Assembly: GCF_035594125.1 (NCBI RefSeq)
Contig: NC_087156.1
Coordinates: 15,457,997-15,521,996, forward strand
DNA length: 64,000 bases
Direction of reading: 5' to 3'
Source of the DNA: Scylla paramamosain
Taxonomy: Eukaryota > Arthropoda > Malacostraca > Decapoda > Portunidae
Below are positions 48,257-60,763 of the stretch, piece after piece. Made by a program: the position numbers and the translations under genes. The notes under the pieces are model-generated. The model did no database searches and was not told the DNA's origin. It saw only the letters and a list, made by a program, of their open reading frames with translations. The first letter of the stretch is position 1. Every line of letters begins with the position of its first letter.

Positions 48257-48336
<80 letters not shown>
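48209..48336 (+). repeat. (AC)16 and (GT)43 arrays facing each other
   Basis: AC at 48209-48240 and GT at 48251-48336 (one GA variant), separated by 10 bp (TTTCTCTCAT). The arms are complementary and could fold into a hairpin of about 32 bp. Confidence 0.95.
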
Positions 48337-48337
<1 letters not shown>

Positions 48338-49974
48338 GAGTGGTGGTATTGTTGTTTTAATACCAGTGAGGTGACATATGTTCTCGTCTCCGCCTTCCTT
48401 ACCCGTCTCGATGCTAAACGCGTGTCCATCGTCGCAGTAATCGAGGTGCGTTGGCCCGGCCCTTGCTGCCCTCCACCCTTCGTCACAGCGTCGCCCTTAT
48501 CAGCTCATCCTGCTGCTTAACTCGACGCGGCCTGAGTGATGCCGCCCCCTAACCCCAGCCCTTTACAAGTCCGGGACGACCAACAAACCGGGATGGCGAC
48601 TACCCGCTAACGACCTAACGAACTTACGAGGCACATCTCACCCACTGCTGTCGGCGGCTGCGGTAGCAGGTCGCCAACGGCACCTCCTGAAACCTGTGCT
48701 CACCTTCATCAGGGTAAGCGGCGTGCAGGTCACACGTACCCGACCGGCAGGTGAAGGACGGGCCTGCGATCTAACACATTCCGGTTCAACCTGCCTCCCC
48801 ACCACTGATATGTAGCACTGACGAAGAAAATTACTTCGAATGATTTAGGCACCAGCCAGCGGTCCCCACACTGCTCACCACTCGGCCTCGATACTAGTCC
48901 TGGCGTTACCACTTGAAGGCCCGCAGGCCACCGCCCAACACTTATATCAAACGGGAATTTAATTCATTTTCTGAATCAAGCGCCGTGGAATCATTTCATT
49001 AAAACTTGCCCTCTCAAGCTGCTTTCCCCTGAAGGATATGCGCGGGATGGAGGTGCTCTTACTTAATGATGGCTGCCGTTAATGGCGGTGATGGCAGCTG
49101 GAGCAGGGAGGCGCTCATCGCTCAACGGCACATTCATCTTCCCGGGCTGTGGACCACCCTCACAACTGATTCATAAACTGTGGCCATAAGGTGACCACCA
49201 CCATAACTCTGCCACATTACTGGACCCTTAACGACCTTGAAGACTCCAATCCGGCCATGCCAGTGTCGTATCTCTCTCAGCAGTTAATTGATATTCAAAA
49301 TAGTTCGCAACAAATACACTAATAAAATATTCATGAAATAAATTGTGTTCATTGTGTGTGCCGCAGCATTATCACCCGTGTTAAGCCCAACCAGCGCCGC
49401 GGAGGACCTGTCTGCTGGAAGCCTCGCGCCATACATGCGCCGCTCACTCACTCCAGGCCTTCTTGGGAGACATCCACTGGCTCATAATGTTACAGCACGG
49501 CGCGCCTTCCTTCCAGGCGATAATGTGCTGGCTGGAGGCATACACTCGCTGGTTTCCTGACACTTATATCACACCGAGATGCCTTCCTGGGAGACAAAAG
49601 GATAACTACATACAGAAGCAAGACTTATCGTAACTGCAGACGGAAAAATATGACTGACAGACTCTTTGGGCGCTCAAGCTTCACTCGTACATCGTAAGCC
49701 GCGTCTTACAAGCTGAATGCTTCGGTAACAACACGCGCAGGGAGATCTCAAAAAAGCTTACACGAAATTTCAAACAATGCAGAAGGCGCGAAGATAAATA
49801 AATGAATAAATAAATGATAAGAGGATAAACAGCCTCGTATTTTTCTGATGTTCCTTTGTGATGACAGTTGTTCACTTCTAAGGCCGAACGACCCACCGAC
49901 CCACCGGCTAGCCGACAACGCGAGGATCAAAGAGGCAGAATGATGCAATTTAAAGAAAGAGATACCGAAGGAAC

Positions 49975-49975
<1 letters not shown>
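48337..49975. other. Unique GC-moderate DNA
   Basis: No repeat and no convincing frame. Nothing else seen. Confidence 0.5.
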
Positions 49976-50029
<54 letters not shown>

Positions 50030-50042
50030 ACACACATACACA
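49976..50042 (+). repeat. (CA)33 microsatellite with TA variants
   Basis: CA array with two ATAC variants near its end. Confidence 0.95.
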
Positions 50043-51453
50043 GATGAGGAAGAAAAAGAAAAATCTATAATCTGGCCAAAGCTTTCACGCAAGATTCTTT
50101 ATATTGATTTTCTTCTCGTTCCAGTACCGCACCTTCCCCTCCCCGCCTCCCTCCTCTTGTCTTGCGCCGACTTGAGGTATCGCCCTGAGCTGAGAAGGGT
50201 TCCTGCAGTCCAGCTCAAGCACAAGGGAACACAAAGGAAGATCGGCCATCAGCAGATTTGTTGACTCCCACCGGTTCATTTGTGATAAACTGAAACTGAA
50301 GTATATGGTATAAAATAAGAGACAGAGAATAATATAATGGTGGTCAGACGTCGAGTAAAATTCTGCACCTACATCCTTTGTGTTTTGCGTTTCCCCTCAA
50401 CATGTCATCTTATCTGATGAAAATAATTTAGTTCTTAGGTCTCTCAGCATGTCAGAGGAGTTATTACCGTGGGACAACATTAAAGCAAGCCCCGGTTACC
50501 AGACTAATGTCCACTACTGTACCTCCAAACACAAGAGTAAACAAAGGGCATTCCCATCACCACCTCGTAAGCCTTGTCACACCCTCCACGTCCTGCAGAA
50601 TAACACCACCAAAGTCAAGTTCCCACTGCATAATTAATATCAAAGGTGAGTCGGGTTCGCCAAGCTGAGACGGGAAGGATATTTTGGAGTAATTTGCAGG
50701 CCAGGTGAGGTGGTGCCCGCTGACCTGTGACTTACTTACACGGCGGCTCGTGAACCTCCACATTTCCGCAGCTTTGCACGGAGTGTACACGTTTCATATC
50801 TCACCGACTCAACGTGTAATTAAGTGATCAATTCCTGGAATACTTCTGATCGTGAAACACTACCCGGGATGTGTTCCTCTGGGTGAATTTTCTCCCTTTC
50901 AAAGAAGAAAAAATCTTGAGATCATATATTTTTCAAGCGATTTGCAATCTCGTCTAAATTGATTTTCCTCGGATAAGGGTAATCGAGAATAAATTATTTC
51001 TCAACTTCTCAGGTGAAATTACTTCGTTCGCCGCTAAGAAATTGATTATTTGATTCAAGTTATAGAATTCACGGGCGGGACGATCCTCTACCCCATCTGC
51101 ACGAACTCTAGTTCATTGCATCCCATAATTAAAGCAATGAATAATTATCCCATGACGCTCAATTGTAGAGTAATTTCACCTAAATCAGAATTAATAAATG
51201 CCTCGGAAGCCTCAGTTTTCTGTGGCCCTTCATCATAAAATCAGAATAAATTCCCCTTTAATACAAGAATGAGTACGGCAAAGATGAAACATATTTCACA
51301 TTTCTCAGTAAAACTCTTAATTCATCGCCGGTCGAGGTCAACACATGTTAACTGCATATTAAGAAATCTCTTCGCGTAGGCAGGCAAATAAAATCGTTCC
51401 TAAATTTCATCTCTCAGGCCACTCCTTCTTTACGCTCCGAGCCAAACTACATC
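50043..51453. other. Unique DNA, AT-rich toward the end
   Basis: An 85-codon plus-strand frame at 50380-50637 has no recognised domain. The rest is AT-rich without repeats. Confidence 0.5.
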
Positions 51454-51720
51454 ATCATTTATATATCTTCATTTCATTATGTGCATTTTTCTTTCCTACA
51501 AACATTAATTTATTTCATTATCTTCTGTTTCACTTATTTTTCATCCTGTATTTCTTAATTTATTTTTTCTTCGTTCCCTATTCCTATCATCATTTATATA
51601 TCTTCATTTCACTGTCTGCATTTTATTTCCTACAAATATTAATTTCTTTCATTATCTTCCGTTTCACATATTTTCCATCCTCTATTTCTTCACTTCCTTT
51701 TTTCGTTCTCTCTTCCTATA
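51454..51720 (+). repeat. Tandem duplication of a 135-bp pyrimidine-rich unit
   Basis: Copies start at 51454 and 51589 with ATCATTTATATATCTTCATT. Both continue through TTTCCTACAAA, TTCATTATCTTC, GTTTCAC and CCATCCT-like blocks and end near CCTAT. The copies are diverged but collinear. Confidence 0.75.
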
Positions 51721-52136
51721 CTTTCCTAGTCGATCAATCGCAAAATTTTGTATTCACTTTAATTTTGGATGCTTTTTCTTTTCTTTCTAACTTCTTTCTT
51801 TCCTTCGTTATCGTCAATGCATTTCTTCAATTCTTACTCCCACTATTATATCCCTATTCTAGTTTTTATCTAAATTACTCTTACTGTTGGAAATTTACTC
51901 TTATTTTGAACGTTCTTTTGTTTTAATCTCTACTTCCTACTCTATTGTGTTCATTTCATTATCCTCCGTTTGCCGTATATTCCCTCTTGCCCATTGTTTC
52001 CTTCCTTCCTTCCTGCCTTCCCATACAAAATGCACGCTTGATTTGTATCACATTACCCACCTCACCTCTCAGACCCACGAGCCACAACTCCCGAAACTTC
52101 CATAAATTACTTCTCTCTTTATTAACTTGTCCGTGG

Positions 52137-52140
<4 letters not shown>

Positions 52141-52202
<62 letters not shown>
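52141..52202 (+). repeat. (TC)31 microsatellite
   Basis: First of four TC arrays in 960 bp of pyrimidine-rich DNA. Confidence 0.96.
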
Positions 52203-52205
<3 letters not shown>

Positions 52206-52387
52206 CCCTTTGCTTCCGGACACTCAGTAACTCAGTTGAAGCAGTCAAGTTTTTGTTGTATTTCCTCTTCTTCCATCTCATCTCATCGTCCTCTTTAAAT
52301 CTCATCGCTCTTTCCCCTTTCTCTCTCTTTCTGTCTCTCTCCATTCTTTCCGTCCAGTTCTTAAACTCATCAGCAAAGACTCATTCT

Positions 52388-52390
<3 letters not shown>

Positions 52391-52470
<80 letters not shown>
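52391..52470 (+). repeat. (TC)40 microsatellite
   Basis: Second of the four TC arrays. Confidence 0.96.
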
Positions 52471-52472
<2 letters not shown>

Positions 52473-52761
52473 ACCCTTTTCATTCCTCGCCCCCTCTGTT
52501 GGTCGGCCCGCCACCCTTTCCTCCCCTTCCATTATACAAGACCACCACAGTCATCACACTCCATCTTCTTTCCCCTCCGCTGCACACTGGAGCTCTCGAA
52601 CGCACCTCCTTCTCCTCCACCTCCTCCTCCTCCACCTTCTCCATCTCCACCTCCACCTCAACCTCCTCCTCCTTCTCCTCTAGCTACGGACAACAAATTG
52701 CTTTTTTATCACAACGCTGTATAATGTGCTTCTTCTTCCCTCCTTCCTTCCTTCCCTCTTT

Positions 52762-52872
<111 letters not shown>

Positions 52873-53020
52873 TCCTTACCTGTCGACCCCTCCCTGGCTC
52901 ACCTTTAACCTCCAGCATTCCGCACCTCTCCCTTCCACACTCTCCCTCGCCTTCATTAAACTTTTGGAATATACCTTCTTTTTTTCCATACACACTCATG
53001 CTTTCCTCTCTGATTTACCA

Positions 53021-53023
<3 letters not shown>

Positions 53024-53102
<79 letters not shown>
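53024..53102 (+). repeat. (TC)39 microsatellite
   Basis: Fourth of the four TC arrays. Confidence 0.96.
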
Positions 53103-53105
<3 letters not shown>

Positions 53106-54129
53106 ACTGTTTGATTTAAAGAGGATATAGCTGCATGCATTCAGATGCTGTAGTGGTCACGATCGCATCTACACCTTTCTTTGTGTGAAGGAGAGAGACA
53201 TCCTTCCCCCCACCTATAGCTCTGGACTCTCCTTACCCCGTCTCTCCCAGCCCCATCCTCCCAACCCCACCCCAACCCCTCATTAGTAGGGGAAACAAGC
53301 CTCCCTCTACACAGACAAGGATCTAAGGGCATTGATAATTCGAGGGGCATGCAGTGTTGGATTACGGCAAGGGACAGTGAATGAGCGGGCGCCGTTAATG
53401 GTGATCATTTGAGCATTAATTACCCGGCTAAGCTTGACCCATTCGTTGCGGCCGGCGACCCAGAACGAGTGGGCGGCCGATCATCCGGAGGTCGAGGATA
53501 TTTTTCATCAATATCGCTGAAATATTACTATCGAGGATGAGGGTGAGCCAATCCTTAATCAAGGCGGGGTGGAGTGAGGAGCCTCGGGGAACAAAGGGGC
53601 GCGGGGCGCTGGCTGCACGGCGCAGGCCTCGCGGGGTCACCGTCTGTCGCGATAGCTTGACGCAAAGGAACTGCCGGTGCCAAATTGCACTCGGCGAGGT
53701 TAATCAACAGACCACGGGAGTCCGATCAGTAGGCCAAGGGTTAATCAGATAACCCGTGAGTCCAATCAACCATTCTGGTGAAGGACCAAACTCCGCCTTA
53801 TCCAATCTTCCATTCAATGATTGCTACGATTTTTGCTTCCAATGGTCAAAATCCTCGTGTCCAGGCGCCTAATGCCGCGGCAAAAAGAGGCTCTCAGTAC
53901 CATTAGCGTCCGGGCCATGTTAGGCGGGATTTGCCGCGCCCCGAGTGTCCCGGCGCGAGGAGAAATAAAAGCGAACCTCAGGCCTTGAAGGAGACTTTGC
54001 ACTGAGATGGGAACGGATGACCCACCGCTCCCGCCGCTCACTCTCGCGGGGCCAAGGGTCGGGCGGGTCGCACCGGCTATCCAGGTCGTCTGATGCAGAG
54101 TGAAAATTTTCCCAAACGCCCGTCTCGTC

Positions 54130-54166
54130 CTTTTTTTTTTTTTTTTTCTTTCTTTTTTTTTTTTTT
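54130..54166 (+). repeat. Poly(T) tract with CTTTC interruption
   Basis: Two T runs of about 17 and 15 bases. On the minus strand it could be the tail of a retrocopy, but I see no element body upstream of it. Confidence 0.8.
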
Positions 54167-54440
54167 AGTTTTCTCGGTGCAAAATTCAACATTGAATCTT
54201 TAGCGGATATACAAATGCCTTCATCTATTTACACAACACAGCGATAAAACACTTCAACAACATTTACACGGGCTCCCACTTGCCGCTAGCGCAGAGAAAA
54301 ATAAATGTTACGGAGATTCCAACCTCTCTGAGAACACAAAAAACAAGGAACAGTGATTAAGCCTCCGATTAATCGATTAATGGATTTGTAAAGCCTCTTT
54401 GATTCACTAAATCCTTAAAGGACGCCGGGAGGAGAATGGC

Positions 54441-54530
54441 AGGAGGAGGAGGAGGAAGAGGAGGAGGAGGAGGAGGAGGAGGAGGAGGAGGAGGAGGAGG
54501 AGGAGGAGGAGGAGGAGGAGGAGAAGGAGG
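54441..54530 (+). repeat. (GGA)n array, about 28 units
   Basis: GGA with single GAA variants, the longest GGA array in the window. GGA repeats can form G-quadruplex-type folds. Confidence 0.94.
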
Positions 54531-55018
54531 AGGATGGTGGCGGGGGTAGGAAACAAGGATGATGTGATCGTATTGGAGGACAAGGAGAAGGAGAAGGAGG
54601 AGTAAGAGGAGAATGAGAAGAAGAAGGATGTTTTCTTAGTGAAGGAGCAGAAGAGGAGGTGGGGAGAACCAGGCGTCGGGGCGAGGTGGGAGTAATACTA
54701 GTGTAGGACGCGTGGGTGGTGGTCTAATGTGGCGGTGGTGATGGAAGACCCATGTGAAGGGCGGTGGTGATGGTGGTGGAGGTAGTGGTGGTGGTGAGGA
54801 TGACCAGTGCAGGGCTGCGCAGAAAGTCAAGGTCTGGTGAGCAGCGGCCGCGGAAATACGAGGTCTCTTTCATATTTGCTTTATTTTTTTTTTTGCCATG
54901 CTCTCATTTTTAGATGGTCGCCCAATCTTTTTTCGTTGCTCTATTTTTGCTTCTGCTGCGCGCATGAGCCTTGTTGACGGGCAGCAGCGGTGGAGGAGGA
55001 GGTAAAATGTGCGTGTGC

Positions 55019-55020
<2 letters not shown>

Positions 55021-55101
<81 letters not shown>
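55021..55101 (+). repeat. (GT)40 microsatellite
   Basis: Pure GT array. Confidence 0.96.
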
Positions 55102-55103
<2 letters not shown>

Positions 55104-55216
55104 ACGAAGAGCGACGGAGAGACATGGATATATTAAATAGCAGAGGGAAAATTCCACCACGTTCTTTTCTTTCTTCTTATTCTCATATTTATTTAACTTA
55201 TCTTCCCCTTCCTCTC

Positions 55217-55259
55217 CTCCTCCTCCTCCTCCTCCTCCTCCTCCTCCTCCTCCTCCTCT
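55217..55259 (+). repeat. (CCT)14 trinucleotide array
   Basis: Pure CCT array, complementary to the GGA array at 55480-55515. Confidence 0.94.
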
Positions 55260-55322
55260 TAACACTGTATGAGCCGTTTGTGAGGATGGTTGGACACGTT
55301 TAATCTGACGACAACATGCAGC

Positions 55323-55325
<3 letters not shown>

Positions 55326-55391
<66 letters not shown>

Positions 55392-55396
55392 CTCTC

Positions 55397-55427
<31 letters not shown>

Positions 55428-55428
55428 T
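55326..55428 (+). repeat. (TC)n array with CCTCTC variants
   Basis: Pure to about 55387, then four C insertions break the register. Confidence 0.95.
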
Positions 55429-55479
55429 CAGGGGGTTAGTCCTACAACTTTAATGTCTGAGGAAATCCATAACATTGAA

Positions 55480-55515
55480 GGAGGAGGAGGAGGAGGAGGA
55501 GGAGGAGGAGGAGGA
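55480..55515 (+). repeat. (GGA)12 trinucleotide array
   Basis: Pure GGA; AAGAAC/AAGAAG-rich DNA follows to 55590. Confidence 0.94.
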
Positions 55516-55590
55516 ATAAGCAGAAGATGAAAAACAAGAACAAGAATAAGAAGAACAAGAAGAGCAAGAACAAGAACAAGAACAAATAAA

Positions 55591-56544
55591 AAATAAAGAG
55601 GAGGAGAAGGAAGAGGAAGAGGAAGAGAAATGTAGATGAAATGCCTGAAACACAGACGAACCACCTTCAAAAATAAACCTTGCGAAGAGGAAGTGAAATG
55701 AGGAGGGGGTGAAAGTGTGACGTGGCAGTGGGGAGGAGGAAGAGGGCGGGGATTGGGGGGAAGAGGGGGGACATGAGCTCGACTTCGGGTGTGGCTGAAA
55801 TGGAATGGAATGACTTAACCTTCACGCCCAAGAGCAAAAGAGCAAGCCAGCAGCCCCTCTCACATCTGCCGGGGCCCGAAGGACTGGCTCAGCAATGCTA
55901 TGTACACGCAGAAAAATTTTAATATCCCTTAAAAAAAAAATTCAGAACGTCACGATGCAAATAATCCCAAGTATTTTCGCGTCCCGGGGAATGCGCGTAA
56001 AAAGATACAAAATGTCACGCAAGGCAGTGGCGGCGACCTTAAGATTTACAGCAGCTCCTGACGGCGTTTTTTTGCAGGCAGCGGAGGACCAGGTCGTGAC
56101 AGGAACATAAGTGACCTCTGACGCCTCAGCCAGAACAGGGTGCCGTCACTATCACCGAAGTCATCCCGGGGCCTGCAGCAGCTCGGGCATGGCACTATCT
56201 TGATCCGGTAGCCACGACGGGCATTACGAGCACTTGCCTCTCAATGATCGGCGAGCGGCGGAGCGGGGATACCCAGGCCGATAACAGGTTAGCTTATTAT
56301 ACATATATATTTAGTATCTGTTCCCCAGGCCAGGCATAATGCGCAGCGGCGGCGGCAGACGAACAATTCCGGTTTGACAAGTTTTCAACAGGTGGAAAGC
56401 TATCGGGGTTCAGAGGTGAGGCGACCATGAGTCATTGCCTTCAGGGTGCAGAAACAAATTGATTTCCTTGTTTACCCAACCCCCGCTCATGAATCCCCTC
56501 CCTTAGCATCATCAATAAGGCAGCGACACTCACTCACTCACTCA

Positions 56545-56604
<60 letters not shown>

Positions 56605-59087
56605 ATGAGTGTGTCATTGTTGCAAGCCTTCAAAGCAAGTACTTTAAGGTCGCGCATTGCACCTAAAGAAGACCCTGCCAAGTATGACTGTGGCTTTACT
56701 GAGCACACTCGACACCAGCATCAGAGGGAAGGATTCAGGATTCTGCCACTCCTTCCCGGCTGGCGCGGAATATCTCTATTACAGCCAGTCGTCTTGCAGG
56801 TTTGACTCCCACGGATACGCTCGTCTCGCACTGCCATGGAAAGCGGCAGCGTGCTTGGCTCATGATACATCACAATGAGGAGCAGGATGCCTTGCAGTGA
56901 GCACTTCCACGTAACATAAATTCCCGTTTATGACCGCCGGCCTCACCGATCGCACCAACGAGTGCAGGCACCACGGACACCCATCAGCCACCCTTCACCT
57001 TATCCCCTTTCAACGTCAAAATTGCCGAAGAAAGTAATAGAAAATTACTGGTTTCAAGTCTTTCCAAACGCTTGGGTTCGATTTCACTGGAGCCGATATA
57101 TATATATTTTTTTTAGTTATCTTAGAGGTCAGGCGGGTCAGGTCACAGCCCAGCAAGTATTATACCTGCCGAGGGCGGCGCGGCTGCATACATTTCACAG
57201 TGGCTGGCTCCAGGGTGTGGCTCTTCTGGGTAAAAAGCAGCTGCTTCTGATTCATGCTCACAGGAGGTCGTTGCTGCCGCCTCCTCGCCGCGGTAATCGT
57301 GATCAACGTTATTATTATACAGAATCATGTCTCCCGAGGGTAATTTTCATGCGAATACAGCCGGTTTCTGTCGTCAAGCAGCACGAGCGTGTACTGGGAC
57401 GTGAAGGATGCTCGGGGAACAACAGCAATTTTGTGGTGCTCGTGTCTTAAGGAGGCTCATAACTTGGTGGAGCCATTGGCGGCCGGGCGAGGAAACACAC
57501 ATGTTGGGGAAAGCAATTCCGGTAATGGGCTCTCTGGGAAAGGTCGGGCGGGGTGGGACGGGGAGGGTTAGAGAGCTCTCTGTCGGTTTCTGTTTGTCAG
57601 CCAATCTATCGATGTTTGTCTGTCTTCAACTCCTCCTCAGGCTTTCATTAGCTTGGCACGAAAGCTGCTGCATGATACCAGCCTTGTGCAAGTCCGGCCT
57701 CCCTTCGCTCCTCCAGAGCAAACATCGTCTACTCTGCAAACATGACGAGATGGCAAGTGACCGGAACAGATGCTGAACCGCCAAGTGCTGACTAGCACGC
57801 CATTGGGCTGTTAATGAGCTACTGCGGAACACGGAGGGAAAGCTCGCGCCGGAGAGGGGCAAGATAATGAAATATCCTGGGCAAAAGGTTATTTCCGTCA
57901 GTGAATAAGTTGGTCGTTAAAACGAAAGGGCAAGATTCCGAAGTAGTCTGAAACTTTAATAAAGAAAGTTGCGGTCGATAATGGAGCAAAATGTGTTCTA
58001 GGAGTAAAATTGATCCTGTAAAAACGGAGACTCGACCAACTTCATTTTAACAGAAAAAGTAACACTAACTATATAAATTTTCTCTTACTAACCAATACCT
58101 AAAAAAATAAACCAGCAAAAACTTTACTCCTAAACATAATATATAAACATACCAGCAGCACTGCCAAGTTTATCACGTTGTGCTGCAGACTAATTCAGCA
58201 ACAAAATTAACGGAATCTTCCTAACTCAAACTGAAGCATCAGCCAGACTGATACTGCCGCCCACCAGCGGCTGCCTGCTGCAGGCCGCACCGCACTGCAA
58301 GCCGGGAATAGTCCTACAGGACTGCAGGAACCGCCCTTACAATTAAAGGCTGGTCCACAAGCCAGGACGCAGCCTGCGCATGTGCAGCAGGGCCACGGGT
58401 GTGAGGTCACTTTATGCATATAGGGTTTTTTTTCAAGTCTGTCTCCAGGCACGATGAACATCCGCGTGCTCGGTCAAGCGTGGATTGGGGAGCAGAAGAA
58501 ACTTTAGCGTGTGGGCGGGTGGGTGTGGGGGGTGGTAGCGAGGCAGGGGGGGAAGAGGGCGACGAGGAGCATGAGAGGCGGCAGTGTGGGGCACGCCGGT
58601 ATTAAGGACCACGGCATACACACTCGCACACACCACGGCGTGGTATCTGGCCTTACCATGACTCCCGGTCCCCAGCAGCAGTGAAACAGTGACATGGCAT
58701 GGGGGAAGTCAGCCCTGCTACAGCACAAAGGACATTACAAATTTCTGGAATTAGTGTCGTCTTTAGAGGTTTGCTATTGGCAGATATAACATCAGTACAC
58801 GAACTAGTGAAGATGGCCTTAAAATGTTCCCCGAAGAAGTAGGTGTTTAAACGAGAAATCACATACAAGTGGAGAGGCAACCGCGAACCTGCTTTCAAAT
58901 CACAAGGAAGACACTCGGCCAGTCATCCTAATCTACTGCTTCTTTACTCCTTACAGAAATATAACCAAATGATGACACTAACAACACACATCTAATGAAA
59001 TTCCCACTTTACTAGCACGTGTTATAAAAAGCAAGACCCGATGCTAATAAGAAGACAAATCAGTTACGATTCAGGCCTCACCTTCAG

Positions 59088-59089
<2 letters not shown>
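55591..59089. other. Unique DNA with few repeats
   Basis: Mixed composition, one AC array at 56550. Several 60-160 codon frames on both strands (for example 56962-57450 plus) have no recognisable domain and poor start contexts. Nothing else supported. Confidence 0.5.
56529..56601 (+). repeat. (ACTC)5 and (AC)25 arrays
   Basis: Short ACTC array (56529-56548), then an AC array to 56601. Confidence 0.94.

Positions 59090-59162
<73 letters not shown>
59090..59162 (+). repeat. (GA)36 microsatellite
   Basis: Pure GA array. Confidence 0.96.
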
Positions 59163-59165
<3 letters not shown>

Positions 59166-59693
59166 ATGAACAGGTGTAGGTAGTGTTATATTGAAGGCAG
59201 AATACACTCTTCTGGTGAGGATTTAACAGTCCACGCAGGAGAAAGAGGAGGAGGAAGAGGAGGAAGGACGTACAGACAGAGGGAGGGAAGCGAGCAGGAG
59301 GAGGCGAGCAGGAAGGAGGCAGAAGGGAGGGAGAAGGCCGGGATGCTGTGCTGTGCCGGCTGCCTTCCTCCGTCTCTCGCCATTGTCTTCCGCTGCATCT
59401 CTCTTTGTTAGCAAGGCTTTAATTTTCTCGTTGTCTTGTTTACTGCTCGGCGGCACAATGCTTCTCGGCGGCCGGGCCATTGTGCAGGGGGATTTACGGC
59501 CGCGACTCCCATACGTGAATGAAAACACGTGCTGGAGGGAAGGGCTCTTGTCCCTCACGACGCCCGTCTTCCCTCTGGCATTCTTTATGAGGCTTGCTGT
59601 CCCGGCGTTCATTCTGCAGGTGTTGTTGTATTTAATTTGTTCATTTGCTTCAGCCTCACGTTCTTTTTGTCTGTATCTGCCTGTCTGTATGTT

Positions 59694-59696
<3 letters not shown>

Positions 59697-59765
<69 letters not shown>

Positions 59766-59833
59766 GTCACGATTTAAAAAAAAATATGCACAGTGTCTAT
59801 TCGTTCTTTCTTTCTTTCTTTCTTTCTTTCTTT
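59697..59833 (+). repeat. (CT)33 and (TTTC)7 arrays
   Basis: CT array at 59697-59762, and TTTC units at 59804-59833. Confidence 0.95.
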
Positions 59834-60127
59834 GTGGCTTCTTGTTATCTTTGTAGTTGTTTTCATTTTTCCGCACACATGTTGTTACCGAGAGTTTGTT
59901 CCTGCTAGCTGGTGTTCCTCTTTTTTGCAGTGTTTTTTTTTTTCTTTCCTGGTAAGCTTTTATCGCGGTGTTCTAAGCGTCTACTTTATTAGTCTGTTAG
60001 TTTATTGTCCAGCGGCGCGAGATATCAACATGCTTTATGGCGACTCTGCCTTGTCGTATTTCTGTCACAATTAAATGCGTCGAGATATTATTCTACCGTT
60101 GACTGTAAGTGTCTGTGTGTGAGTGTC

Positions 60128-60237
<110 letters not shown>

Positions 60238-60713
60238 GAAGTTTATATTCATTTCCATAATCTTCTTCGCGTCATTTAGTCCCTTTGTGTCGCGTCAAGA
60301 TACACCCGCGGGGCACAGGAGCTCAAGAGTCACCTGGCGGAGCGTGGGAGTGGCCGGGACACCTCCACCTGCTTGCCTTGTGATTTATCTATTGGCAAAC
60401 ACCTGCTCGTTAAGAAAGAGAACACCTCCAGGAAGTATTCTTGAGTTAGACGATCATAAATCTTATTCCAATGGCAGGGAGTAGAATTTCACGGGCACGA
60501 GGGAGAGTGAGAGAGAGGGAGAGGGAGGGAGGGATGGAGGGAGGGAGAGGGAGGTAACGATACGCCACTCAATTTCTCAACGCGAGCTTCAGACGCCGTA
60601 ATGTGGAAATGAATTTGTATTAGAACCTCCGTACCTTAATGGAACGTTTGATTTATTATGATTAAGGAACTTTCATAACTGAGTGATCCGGGGAGGGAGT
60701 AACGTATCTATCT

Positions 60714-60716
<3 letters not shown>

Positions 60717-60760
<44 letters not shown>
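60717..60760 (+). repeat. (CA)22 microsatellite
   Basis: Pure CA array. Confidence 0.96.

Positions 60761-60763
<3 letters not shown>

Larger units (their letters stand above)
53103..55020. other. GC-rich unique DNA (53.4-54.1 kb) followed by G-rich trinucleotide DNA
   Basis: 53390-53790 is rich in CpG and contains several TTAATCA/TTAATTA-like words between GC blocks. 54420-54800 is GGA/GGT-rich. No gene recognised. Confidence 0.5.

Noticed and set aside
54130..54166. Poly(T) as a tail of a minus-strand retrocopy
   Set aside because: The sequence on its upstream side (54170-54420) shows no gene or element body.
59223..59876. 217-codon minus-strand frame
   Set aside because: It spans TTTC and CT arrays and a purine-rich stretch. 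The short middle part has no recognised domain and is open on the other strand as well.
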